Part shown: piece by piece, positions 29,547-37,265 of the stretch
Numbering within the stretch: position 1 is the first letter of the stretch
How the letters are laid out: each line of letters opens with the position of its first letter
Source: Oleispirillum naphthae
GTDB taxonomy: Bacteria > Pseudomonadota > Alphaproteobacteria > Rhodospirillales > Rhodospirillaceae
Length of the DNA: 64,000 nucleotides
Direction of reading: 5' to 3'
Assembly: GCA_027864655.1 (NCBI GenBank)
Contig: JAQAZG010000012.1
Location: forward strand, 62,001 to 126,000
Notes under the pieces: model-generated
Databases searched by the model: none
The model's input: the letters and a program-made list of their open reading frames with translations, nothing else
Told to the model about the DNA's origin: nothing
Program-made: the position numbers and the translations under genes

Positions 29547-30292
29547 GGCGAAGTCTCCAGGCTATCGTGCGCCCAGGGCAGGGCGCGGTGCAAGAGGAGG
29601 CCGACGCCCGCGTGCAGCAGCACCGCGGCGGCGGCGAGAAGGACGAGGGCGGCGAACATCAGGGGCACCTGCATGCGGGCGTTGGCGTGCAGCATCAGAA
29701 AGCCGAGTCCCGCGCCGGAGCCGACCCACTCGCCGACCACCGCGCCGATCGGCGCCACCGCCGCGCCGACCTTGAGGCCGGAGGCGAGTCCGGGCAGCGC
29801 GGCGGGCAGGCGGATGTGGCGCAAGACGGCGCGGCGCGGCGCGTTCATCGTCGCGGCGAGGTCGAGGAGTTCCGGGTCGGTGCGGCGCAGGCCGTCGTAG
29901 AAACCCGATGCCACGGGGAAGAAGATGATCAGCGCCGCCATCGCCACCTTGGAGGCCACGCCGTAGCCGAGCCACAGCACCAGAAGCGGCGCGATGGCGA
30001 ACACCGGCAGCGCCTGCGTCGCCACGAAAAGCGGCCACAACCACAACGCGGCGGGCCGCGAGAGCGCCAGCCCGAGCGCGGCGAGCGCGCCGAAGCCGCC
30101 GCCGAGGACGAGGCCGAGGACGATCTCGGCGAGGGTGATGCCCGCGTGATGGGCGAGCAGGGCGGTGTTGTCGGCGAAGGCCGCGGCCACCGCCCAGGGC
30201 GGCGGCAGGATGTAGTCGTAGCGGCCCGAGGCGGCCCAGGCGAGGCTCCATGCGGCGAGGGTGGCGGCGAGAAGGACGAGTCGGCGGATCAT
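29543..30292 (-). CDS. thiX: ABC transporter permease, thiamine-precursor type (ThiX-like)
   Basis: A 249-residue membrane protein with about six helices and the binding-protein-dependent permease loop segment AATMNAPRRAVLRHIRLPAALP, which contacts the ATPase. The start at 30292 (MIRRLVLL) overlaps the ATPase stop by four bases, and its own stop overlaps the ThiY start by four, so the three are translationally coupled. A longer open frame upstream runs antisense-like through the ATPase gene in another phase and is not coding. Confidence 0.9.
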   Translation of the reverse strand: MIRRLVLLAATLAAWSLAWAASGRYDYILPPPWAVAAAFADNTALLAHHAGITLAEIVLGLVLGGGFGALAALGLALSRPAALWLWPLFVATQALPVFAIAPLLVLWLGYGVASKVAMAALIIFFPVASGFYDGLRRTDPELLDLAATMNAPRRAVLRHIRLPAALPGLASGLKVGAAVAPIGAVVGEWVGSGAGLGFLMLHANARMQVPLMFAALVLLAAAAVLLHAGVGLLLHRALPWAHDSLETSP

Positions 30293-31056
30293 CGCGCGGC
30301 CTCCGCCGGGGCGAGCGCGCGCAGGATCGCCGCCTGCGCCGCCAGCACCTCGGGGTTGTCGGCGGGGCGCGGCCACGCGCCCTCCGGCAGGGGAATTTCC
30401 GTCGCCGTGGCGGGGCTGCCGTTCAGCACGAACACCCGGTGGCCGAGGCGCAGCGCCTCCAGCGGGTCGTGGGTGACGAAGATCACGGTGCGCCCGGCGA
30501 GCACCCGGGCGGCGAGGTCCTGCAAACCGAGGCGGGTGAGCGGATCGACCGCGGAGAACGGCTCGTCCATCAGCACCACCGGGCGGTCCTCCATCAGGGT
30601 GCGGGCGAGCGCGACGCGCTGCCGCTGCCCGCCGGAGAGGGTGTCCGGCAGGTCGGCGGCGCGCTCCGCCAGCCCCACGGCGGCCAGCAGCGCGTGCGCG
30701 CGGGCCTTGGTGCCCGCCGCCTCGCCGCGCAGCCGCGCGCCGAGGCGCACGTTGTCGAGCACCGAGAGCCAAGGGAGCAGCAAATCGCGCTGCGCCATCC
30801 AGGCGAGTCGGCCGGAAAGCGGCGCGCCGTCCTCGTCGCCGATCGCCGCGCCCGGCGCAGGCGCAAGTCCGGCGACGACGCGCAGAAGCGTCGTCTTGCC
30901 GACGCCGGAGGGCCCGAGAATGCCGGTGAACCGCCCGGCCTCGGCGCGGAAGGAAAAGTCCTCGAACACCGGCACGCGGCCGAGCGCCAGAGACACGGCG
31001 GACACGCAAATGCCGGGCGGCGGGGAGGAGAGGGCGGATGGGGCCGGTGTGTTCAT
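30289..31056 (-). CDS. thiZ: ABC transporter ATP-binding protein, thiamine-precursor type (ThiZ-like)
   Basis: A 255-residue ATPase with Walker A GPSGVGKTT, Q-loop MAQRDLLLPWL, signature LSGGQRQRVALART, Walker B VVLMDEPFS and the switch histidine in FVTHDP. It is first in the operon, directly downstream of the TPP riboswitch, so thiamine diphosphate abundance should shut expression. The substrate assignment follows from the riboswitch and the ThiY-like partner. Confidence 0.9.
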   Translation of the reverse strand: MNTPAPSALSSPPPGICVSAVSLALGRVPVFEDFSFRAEAGRFTGILGPSGVGKTTLLRVVAGLAPAPGAAIGDEDGAPLSGRLAWMAQRDLLLPWLSVLDNVRLGARLRGEAAGTKARAHALLAAVGLAERAADLPDTLSGGQRQRVALARTLMEDRPVVLMDEPFSAVDPLTRLGLQDLAARVLAGRTVIFVTHDPLEALRLGHRVFVLNGSPATATEIPLPEGAWPRPADNPEVLAAQAAILRALAPAEAAR

Positions 31057-31065
31057 CGGGCTTTC

Positions 31066-31156
31066 ACGTCCCTACGCCGGTGCGAACCGGATCAGGTTCC
31101 CGGGGTCGCCTCGAAGAAGAGGCCTCTCAGCCGCTTGGCGGCGGCTCCCCCCGTGA
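31066..31156 (-). promoter_or_regulatory. TPP riboswitch (THI element)
   Basis: Reading the minus strand, the conserved thi-box features appear in order: a GGGGGGAG start (31152-31145), GCTGAGAGG, GACCC, GAACCTGATC, and the closing GCGTAGGGA (about 31076-31068). The element ends about ten bases before the ThiZ start (31056), suggesting control of translation or early termination in response to thiamine diphosphate. An additional G+C hairpin lies just upstream at 31161-31181. Confidence 0.93.
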
Positions 31157-31230
31157 GGGTGCGCGGGCGCTTTTCCCGCGCGGCTCATCCCTGTATGGTG
31201 CCGGGCGGGACCACGGTCAAGGGCGACGGC

Positions 31231-31680
31231 ATGGGCAAGGCGATCGGGCTGCTGATTTGCGCGCTGCTGCTGGCCGCGCCGCTGCCCGCCGGCGCGGCGG
31301 AGACGGCGCGCCTGCGCATCGAGGCGGCGCATCCGGTGGTGCTCTCCGTCGAGATCGCCGACACCCCGGCGGCGCGCGCCACCGGCCTGATGCACCGCGA
31401 CGCCCTGGCCGCGGGGCGCGGCATGCTGTTCGACTACGGCCGCCCGGTGATGGCGCGGATGTGGATGAAGAACACCCGGATTCCGCTCGACATGCTGTTC
31501 ATCGACGCGGACGGCGTCATCCGCCACATCCACGCGATGGCGCGCCCCTTCGACGAAACCGTGATCGCCACGCCGGTTGCGGTGCGCTGGGTGCTTGAAA
31601 TCGGCGGCGGCCGTGCCGATGCTCTTGGCATCCGGGCGGGCGACCGGGCTCGCCGCGAAGGCGGCCCGGCAAAGCCCTGA
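31231..31680 (+). CDS. DUF192 family exported protein
   Basis: A 149-residue protein with a signal peptide (about 1-22, cleavage after GAA region) and a DUF192 domain: VEIADTPAARATGLMHRDALAAGRGMLFDY, then MWMKNTRIPLDMLFID and ARPFDETVIATP. DUF192 proteins are small periplasmic or extracellular proteins of unknown function, common in proteobacteria and archaea. The start at 31231 is preceded by AAGGG; an in-frame ATG at 31195 is possible but would spoil the signal peptide. Divergent from the thiamine transporter operon. Confidence 0.88.
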   Translation: MGKAIGLLICALLLAAPLPAGAAETARLRIEAAHPVVLSVEIADTPAARATGLMHRDALAAGRGMLFDYGRPVMARMWMKNTRIPLDMLFIDADGVIRHIHAMARPFDETVIATPVAVRWVLEIGGGRADALGIRAGDRARREGGPAKP

Positions 31681-31724
31681 AAAGCGTTGCCTTGCGGCGG
31701 GGTTGCCCATATTTTCCAAGCCAC

Positions 31725-31800
31725 GGGGTGTAGCTCAGCCTGGTAGAGCGTCGGCTTTGGGAGCCGAAAGTCGTAGGTTCGAATCCTATCACCCCGACCA
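31725..31800 (+). tRNA. tRNA-Pro (anticodon TGG)
   Basis: A 76-base tRNA with acceptor arms CGGGGTG / CACCCCG, encoded CCA at 31798-31800, a TTCGAAT T-loop and the anticodon loop TTTGGGA giving TGG. The cloverleaf is complete. Confidence 0.97.
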
Positions 31801-31833
31801 TCCGCGGGTGGGATCATCAGGAAAGGAAACGCC

Positions 31834-32130
31834 ATGGCGAAAGCCCGGATCTTCAAACCGGCCAAGACCGCGATGCAGTCGGGACGCCGCAACACCGCGA
31901 AATGGGTTCTGGAGTTCGAACCGGCGGAACGGCGCGTCAACGACCCGCTGGTCGGCTGGGTCGGTTCCGGCGACACCCTGGCGCAGGTCCGCCTGACCTT
32001 CGACACCCGCGAGGCCGCCGTCGCCTTCGCCGAGAAGGAAGGCCTGGCCTACGAGGTGGAGGAGCCGCAGGCCCGCCGCCTCGTCCCCAACAATTATTCC
32101 GACAATTTCGCCGCGTCGAAGTGGAATTGA
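31834..32130 (+). CDS. Complex I accessory subunit, NDUFS4-like (ETC complex I subunit conserved region)
   Basis: A 98-residue protein of the ETC_C1_NDUFS4 family: ARIFKPAKTAMQSGRRNTAKWVLEFEP and, at the C-terminus, YEVEEPQARRLVPNNYSDNF. In mitochondria NDUFS4 (18 kDa/AQDQ subunit) is an accessory subunit of NADH:ubiquinone oxidoreductase; alphaproteobacterial homologues copurify with complex I. It lies alone between two tRNAs, away from any nuo cluster in this window. The presence of this family is itself an alphaproteobacterial marker. Confidence 0.92.
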   Translation: MAKARIFKPAKTAMQSGRRNTAKWVLEFEPAERRVNDPLVGWVGSGDTLAQVRLTFDTREAAVAFAEKEGLAYEVEEPQARRLVPNNYSDNFAASKWN

Positions 32131-32143
32131 TGCGAGCTTTTCC

Positions 32144-32220
32144 GCGCCCTTAGCTCAGTTGGATAGAGCACTCGCCTTCTAAGCGAGCGGTCGCTGGTTC
32201 GAATCCAGCAGGGCGCGCCA
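32144..32220 (+). tRNA. tRNA-Arg (anticodon TCT)
   Basis: A 77-base tRNA with acceptor arms GCGCCCT / AGGGCGC, encoded CCA end, TTCGAAT T-loop and anticodon loop CTTCTAA giving TCT. It reads the rare AGA/AGG codons of this G+C-rich genome. Confidence 0.97.
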
Positions 32221-32262
32221 CTATATCCCTCCTTCATGCACCACTCATGAAGGACGCGCTCC

Positions 32263-33024
32263 ATGACCTCCTCCAAGATCGCCCTGATCACCGGCGGCAG
32301 CCGCGGCCTCGGCCGCAACGCCGCCCTGCACCTCGCCCGCGCCGGGGTGGACATCGTTCTCACCTATCACAGCCGCCGCGCCGAGGCGGAAGCGGTGGCG
32401 GCGGAAATCGCCGATTCCGGCCGCAAGGCGGCGGCCCTGCAACTCGACGTCGGCGAGAGCGCCGGCTTTCCCGCCTTCGCGCAGGCCCTCGCCGCAGCGC
32501 TTGCCGAAACCTGGGGGCGCAAGAGCTTCGACTTCCTGGTCAACAACGCGGGCATCGGCATCAACGTGCCCTTTGCCGAAACCACCGAGGCGCAGTTCGA
32601 CCAGTTGATGAACATCCACCTCAAGGGCGCCTTCTTCCTCACCCAGGCGATGCTGCCGCTGATCGAGGACGGCGGGCGCATCGTCAACCTCTCCAGCGGG
32701 CTCGCCCGCTTCTCCCTGCCCGGGTTCTCCGCCTATGCCGCGATGAAGGGCGGCATCGAGGTGCTCACCCGCTATCTGGCGAAGGAACTGGGGCCGCGCC
32801 ACATCCGGGTGAACGCCATCGCCCCCGGCGCGATCGAGACCGATTTCGGCGGCGGCGCGGTGCGCGACAATGCGGAGATGAACCGCGCCATCGCGGGGGC
32901 CACCGCGCTCGGCCGAGTCGGCCTGCCGGACGACGTGGGCGGCGCCGTCGCCACGCTGCTCATCGGCGAGACCGGCTGGATCAACGGCCAGAGGATCGAG
33001 GTTTCGGGCGGCGTGTTCCTGTAA
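32263..33024 (+). CDS. Short-chain dehydrogenase/reductase
   Basis: A 253-residue classical SDR with TGGSRGLG (cofactor), NNAG, the catalytic Ser in VNLSSG and the Tyr-x3-Lys pair in SAYAAMKGG, and the C-terminal INGQRIEVSGG. All active-site residues are present, unlike the divergent SDR at 22980. Substrate unknown; 3-oxoacyl-type reductases share this pattern. Upstream is tRNA-Arg; downstream a GntR regulator 91 bases away. Confidence 0.88.
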   Translation: MTSSKIALITGGSRGLGRNAALHLARAGVDIVLTYHSRRAEAEAVAAEIADSGRKAAALQLDVGESAGFPAFAQALAAALAETWGRKSFDFLVNNAGIGINVPFAETTEAQFDQLMNIHLKGAFFLTQAMLPLIEDGGRIVNLSSGLARFSLPGFSAYAAMKGGIEVLTRYLAKELGPRHIRVNAIAPGAIETDFGGGAVRDNAEMNRAIAGATALGRVGLPDDVGGAVATLLIGETGWINGQRIEVSGGVFL

Positions 33025-33115
33025 GGGCAGGGCGGGCGGGCGCAGACTTTTTCTTGGCGCTTGCCTGGAATGATGCTATTTATCCGTATAAATTAGCTTC
33101 CGTACCAGGCTTCCG

Positions 33116-33880
33116 ATGCCCCAGCGTCCGCCCCGCCGCCGCACCAAGCTCTCCGACATCATCGTCGAGGACGTGAAGCGCCTGATCGTCGCCCAGCGCC
33201 TCAACCCCGGCGACCGCGTGCCCAGCGAGCGCGACCTCATCGCCACCTACGGCTGCTCCAAGGGCACGGTGCGCGAGGCGCTGAAGGCGCTGGAGGTGGA
33301 AGGCCTGGTCTACACCCGCACCGGCCCCGGCGGCGGCGCCTACCTCGCCGCGGCGGACAGCGCCCCGGCGGCGCGCATGCTGCGCAACTTCCTGCACTTC
33401 AACCATATCGACGGCGCGGGGGTGTACCAGATCCGCAAGGTGGTGGAGCCGGAACTCGCCGCCGCGGTGGTCGGCCGCCTCACCGATGCGCAATACGTGG
33501 CGCTGGAGGCCAACATCGCGGCGTGCAGCCGCGTTCCGGAAAGCGAGGAAGAACAGCTGCGCCGGCGCGTCCTCGAACTCGACTTCCACGATATCCTCGC
33601 CGATGCCTGCCCCAATCCGCTGCTCGCCTTCGTCGGGCGCTTCCTCAACGACATGCTGCGCGACCTCGTGGTGCTGAAGCAGGCCTACAAGCCGGAACGC
33701 CGGCAGTTCGGCGAGGCCAACGTCGATTACCACCGCTACCTGATGGCGGCCTACCGCGCAGGCGATGCCGACCGGGTGCGCGCCCTGATGCTGGAGCACA
33801 TGCGCGATGCGGAGCGGCACATGACCGCCCTGGAGGGCGAGGCGGCCAATTCGTTTTTGATGGCTCTGCCCCGGCCCTAG
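33116..33880 (+). CDS. GntR family transcriptional regulator, FadR/FCD subfamily
   Basis: 254 residues: N-terminal winged helix (KLSDIIVEDVKRLI...PSERDLIATYGCSKGTVREALKALEVEGLV) and a C-terminal all-helical FCD ligand domain (about 95-235) with ELDFHDILADACPNPLL and YHRYLMAAYRAGDADR, including the Asp/His metal ligands typical of FCD. Likely controls the amidohydrolase starting 25 bases after its stop. An A+T-rich stretch upstream with TATAAA at 33087-33092 may be its -10 box. Confidence 0.9.
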   Translation: MPQRPPRRRTKLSDIIVEDVKRLIVAQRLNPGDRVPSERDLIATYGCSKGTVREALKALEVEGLVYTRTGPGGGAYLAAADSAPAARMLRNFLHFNHIDGAGVYQIRKVVEPELAAAVVGRLTDAQYVALEANIAACSRVPESEEEQLRRRVLELDFHDILADACPNPLLAFVGRFLNDMLRDLVVLKQAYKPERRQFGEANVDYHRYLMAAYRAGDADRVRALMLEHMRDAERHMTALEGEAANSFLMALPRP

Positions 33881-33904
33881 GGGCTTCGAAGAAGGCAAGA
33901 AAAG

Positions 33905-35158
33905 ATGTCGCATGCCCTGTCCAACCTCTCGGTCGATGGCGGCCGCCTGTGGCGCTCCCTGATGGACCTGGCGGAAATCGGCGCAACCCCCAAGGGCGGC
34001 GTCGCCCGCCTCGCGCTCACCGAGCTGGACGGCGAGGGCCGCAGGCTGTTCGTCCGCTGGTGCGAGGCGGCGGGACTTGAAGTCGAAATCGACGAGATCG
34101 GCAACATCTTCGCCCGCCGCGCCGGGAAGAACCCCAGCCTGCCGCCGGTGATGATGGGCAGCCATATCGACACCCAGCCGACCGGCGGCAAGTTCGACGG
34201 CTGCTTCGGCGTGATGGCGGGCCTGGAGGTGATGCGCACCCTGAACGACCTCGGCATCGAGACCGAGGCCCCCCTCGAAGTGATTGCCTGGACCAACGAG
34301 GAAGGCTCGCGCTTTCCGCCGTGCATGATGGGCTCCGGCGTGTTCATCGGCAAACTCGGCCTCGCCGAAACCCTCGCCAAGACCGACGAACACGGCCTCT
34401 CCGTCGGCGCGGAACTGGCGCGCATCGGCTTCGCCGGAACCCGCAAGGCCACCGGCCACCCGGTGGGCGCCTACTTCGAAACCCACATCGAGCAGGGCCC
34501 GGTGCTGGAGGACGAAGGCAAGACCATCGGCGTGGTCATCGGCACCCTCGGGCAGAAGTGGTTCGACCTCACCCTGACCGGAGTGGAAGCCCACGCAGGC
34601 CCCACGCCGATGCGCCGCCGCAAGGACGCGCTGCTCGCCGCCGCACGGGTGGTCGAGGCGGTGAACGCCGCGGCGCTCGCCTCCGGCGGCCATGCCTGCG
34701 GCACCGTCGGCTACATGCGCATCCACCCCAACTCGCGCAACGTCATCCCCGGACGCGTCGAGATGGGCCTCGACCTGCGCCACTGGGAGGCGGAAAACCT
34801 CGACGCGCTCGCCGCCGCGGTCACCGCCCGCGTCGCCGAAATCGCAGAGCGGACAGGCGTGACCGCGGAACTCACCCCCACCGCCGACTTCCCGCCGCTC
34901 TCCTTCGACCCGGAGTGCGTCGCCTTCGTCCGCGCCGCGGCGGAACGCCTCGGCCTTCCCCACCGCGACATCGTCTCCGGCGCGGGCCACGACGCCACCT
35001 TCATCGCCGAGGTCGCCCCGGCGGGAATGATCTTCGTCCCCTGCGAAAACGGCATCAGCCACAACGAGGCGGAAAACGCCGAACCGGAACACCTCGCCGC
35101 CGGAGCCTCGATCCTGATGCACGCCGTCCTCGCCCGCGCGGGGGTGGTGGCGGCGTAG
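33905..35158 (+). CDS. M20 family Zn-dependent amidohydrolase (hydantoinase/carbamoylase or allantoate amidohydrolase type)
   Basis: A 417-residue metal-dependent amidase. Metal ligands are visible: His in MGSHIDTQPTGGKFDG (with the Asp of FDG), the Glu pair in WTNEEGSRF, His in FETHIEQGP and His in NGISHNEAE. GVEAHAGPTPM and NSRNVIPG belong to the dimerisation domain. Relatives hydrolyse N-carbamoyl-amino acids, ureidopropionate or allantoate. The adjacent FCD regulator suggests induction by the substrate. Which of these is used here cannot be told from the sequence. Confidence 0.88.
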   Translation: MSHALSNLSVDGGRLWRSLMDLAEIGATPKGGVARLALTELDGEGRRLFVRWCEAAGLEVEIDEIGNIFARRAGKNPSLPPVMMGSHIDTQPTGGKFDGCFGVMAGLEVMRTLNDLGIETEAPLEVIAWTNEEGSRFPPCMMGSGVFIGKLGLAETLAKTDEHGLSVGAELARIGFAGTRKATGHPVGAYFETHIEQGPVLEDEGKTIGVVIGTLGQKWFDLTLTGVEAHAGPTPMRRRKDALLAAARVVEAVNAAALASGGHACGTVGYMRIHPNSRNVIPGRVEMGLDLRHWEAENLDALAAAVTARVAEIAERTGVTAELTPTADFPPLSFDPECVAFVRAAAERLGLPHRDIVSGAGHDATFIAEVAPAGMIFVPCENGISHNEAENAEPEHLAAGASILMHAVLARAGVVAA

Positions 35159-35169
35159 GGAAAAACAGG

Positions 35170-35225
35170 CCGGGCGCCGCCCGGACCCGCAAGGGGACTC
35201 GGTCCCCTTGACCCCGTAACTTCTT
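35170..35225. repeat. Composite palindromic intergenic element, copy 2 (single arm)
   Basis: Two adjoining hairpins: CCGGGCGCCGCCCGG (35170-35184) and the 21-base stem with core GGGGACTCGGTCCCC (35190-35210), then ACCCCGTAACTT. This equals the left arm of copies 4 and 5; no right arm follows. It lies between the convergent M20 amidohydrolase and dsbD genes. Confidence 0.75.
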
Positions 35226-35252
35226 GTCAGAGATACAAGCCCCGGCCTTGTT

Positions 35253-36971
35253 TTACTTCGGCGGCAGCGGCGCGAGAGCGTCCAGCACGGTGCCGGGGGT
35301 GAGGAGTTCCGGCAGCAGGGTGGGGGTGGCCCGGCCCGGCGCGTAGAGGGCGTAGGCGGGCACGCCGTTGCGGCCGAGTGCGGCGAGCGCCTTGCCGATG
35401 TCCGGGTCGCGTTGCGTCCAGTCGGCGGTGAGGCGGGCGACGTTCTTGTCCTTGAAGGCTTTCAGTACCGCGGCGTCGGCGAGGGTGGTGCGCTTGTTGA
35501 CCTGGCAGGTGAGGCACCAGGCGGCGGTGAAATCGACGAACACCGGGCGGTTTTCGGCGCGCAACGCGGCGAGGCGGGTTGCGGAATAGGCGTCTGCGGC
35601 GGCGGCCTGGGCGGCGGGGTGGCGTTCCACGGTGACGGCGGCATAGACCAGGAGTGCGGCGACGACGGGCGCGGCGACGCGGCGCGCCTTCGGCATGGCG
35701 ATGGCGAGGATGACGGCGAGGACGACCAGGGCGGCGGCGGTGAGTCCCTCCATGGCGGTCTGCTGCGCCAGCACCCAGGCGAGCCAGGCTGCGGCGGCGA
35801 ACATCGGCCAGGCGAGGATGCGGCGCAGGCGCTCCATCCATGCGCCCGGCTTGGGCAGCAGGCGGGCGAGGCCGGGGGCCCAGCCGAGGGCGGCGAAGGG
35901 CAGGGCGAAGCCGATGCCGAGGGCGGGAAACACCGCGAAGCCGAGGAGCGGCGTCTGCACCGCGGCGAAGCCGAGCGCCGCGCCCATGAACGGCGCGGTG
36001 CAGGGGCTGGCCACCGCGACGGCGAGCAGCCCGGTGGCGAAGGGGCCGCGCGCCGCGGGCAGGCGGGCCTGCGCCGCGGCGGGCAGGCCGCCCATCGGCA
36101 GGATGCCGGAAAGGTCGAGCCCGACCAGCAGCATGAGGACGGCGAGGACGAGGACGACGGCGGGGCTTTGCAGCTGGAAGCCCCAGCCGACCGCCGCGCC
36201 GCCTGCGGCCAGCGCGGCGAGCAGGCCGCCGAGGGCGGCAAATCCTAAGATTGCGCCCGCGGCATAGAGCGCGCCGTCGCGGCGCGCCGCGGCGCGGCCC
36301 GCGGGTGCGGCGGCGAGGTGGGCGACGTGCAGCACCTTGAGCGCGAGCACCGGGAAGACGCAGGGCATGAGGTTGAGGAGCAGGCCGCCGAGCAGCGCGA
36401 GGCCGAGGGCGGCCACCGCGCCGAGGGCGGGGGCTGCGGGCGGCGGCGCGGGTGCGGGCGGCGCGGCGAGGGAGAACAGCGCGGCCTCCGCCGAGGGTGT
36501 GGGCGCGCCCGCGGCGGCGGGCAGGGCGAGCGTCAGGTCCGCCGCGCCGGGAACGCAGATCTCCTTGCAGGCGAGCCAGGAGACGCGGGCGCGCACCGCA
36601 AACGGCGCGGCGGCGGGCACGGCGCGGGCGGTGAACAGGGCGGAGCCGGAATAGCCGTAGGTGGAAAGCCCCGCCTCGTCGAAGCGGCGGTGCGGCGGGT
36701 AGGCGAGATCGCCGACGCTCGCGCCGGGCGGCAGGACCCAGGCGACCTCGGTGGGCAACCCGGCGTCGCCGGGATTCTTCGCATAGATGTGCCAGCCGGG
36801 GGCGAGGCGGAATTCCACGCCGAGGTCCACCGGGGTTGCGGCGCGGACGTCGGCGGATGCGGCGATCAGGCGCACCTCCGCCTGATCGGTACGGGCCGTG
36901 GAGGCGGCCTGCGCCGGGGCGGCGAGGCCGCCGGCGATAAGGAGGAAAAGCAGGGCTTTGATGCAATTCAT
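35253..36971 (-). CDS. dsbD: Thiol:disulfide interchange protein DsbD
   Basis: A 572-residue reductase relaying electrons from cytoplasmic thioredoxin to the periplasm. Order: signal peptide (1-23), periplasmic N-terminal DsbD-alpha/ScsB-like domain with ACKEIC, a membrane domain of about eight helices with conserved cysteines in LMPCVFP and ASPCTAP, and a C-terminal thioredoxin domain with AAWCLTCQVNK. The membrane domain has the usual Pro-Cys motifs. The start at 36971 fits the signal peptide, though no good ribosome site precedes it. The upstream 294 bases contain a terminator hairpin (see the candidate RNA), so expression may be attenuated. Confidence 0.92.
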   Translation of the reverse strand: MNCIKALLFLLIAGGLAAPAQAASTARTDQAEVRLIAASADVRAATPVDLGVEFRLAPGWHIYAKNPGDAGLPTEVAWVLPPGASVGDLAYPPHRRFDEAGLSTYGYSGSALFTARAVPAAAPFAVRARVSWLACKEICVPGAADLTLALPAAAGAPTPSAEAALFSLAAPPAPAPPPAAPALGAVAALGLALLGGLLLNLMPCVFPVLALKVLHVAHLAAAPAGRAAARRDGALYAAGAILGFAALGGLLAALAAGGAAVGWGFQLQSPAVVLVLAVLMLLVGLDLSGILPMGGLPAAAQARLPAARGPFATGLLAVAVASPCTAPFMGAALGFAAVQTPLLGFAVFPALGIGFALPFAALGWAPGLARLLPKPGAWMERLRRILAWPMFAAAAWLAWVLAQQTAMEGLTAAALVVLAVILAIAMPKARRVAAPVVAALLVYAAVTVERHPAAQAAAADAYSATRLAALRAENRPVFVDFTAAWCLTCQVNKRTTLADAAVLKAFKDKNVARLTADWTQRDPDIGKALAALGRNGVPAYALYAPGRATPTLLPELLTPGTVLDALAPLPPK

Positions 36972-37013
36972 CGGCGGAGGTTTCCATGTCCGCGGCGGTG
37001 CGTCAATGCCGCA

Positions 37014-37120
37014 TAAAAAAAGGCAGCCGGTGTTTGAGACCGGCTGCGAAGTGGACCCTGAGAGAGGAAGGCTGAACACTGTCAGTCCACCTGCAATGCA
37101 CATGGGGGTCCCCCGGACGA
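37014..37120 (-). ncRNA. Candidate small RNA or attenuator upstream of dsbD
   Basis: In the 294-base gap 36972-37265 the minus strand carries three stems in a row: GGGGG/CCCCC near 37114-37104, an imperfect stem GTGGAC-TGA with TCA-GGGTCCAC (about 37092-37050), and a perfect 9-bp stem GCAGCCGGT/ACCGGCTGC (37047-37023) followed by seven T (37021-37015). The last is a textbook rho-independent terminator with no gene directly before it. The piece could be an independent small RNA or a conditional terminator in the dsbD leader. The remainder to 37265 is unusually A+T-rich and shows no gene. Confidence 0.45.
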
Positions 37121-37265
37121 AATCAAGAATTATCAAAAAAAAATCGCCTGACGTTTGGAAGTATGGAAATGTTTGTAGATAACCTTGAAAAATTTATGGA
37201 GTTTTCCTTCTGCCGGAGCGAAGGAACGCGGCGCGGTTGTTTCAATGGGCGGAGGTGAAAAAAAT

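Noticed and set aside
35253..37136. Extension of dsbD to 37136 through the candidate RNA
   Set aside because: The extra residues cross the terminator hairpin, and the signal peptide begins at 36971.
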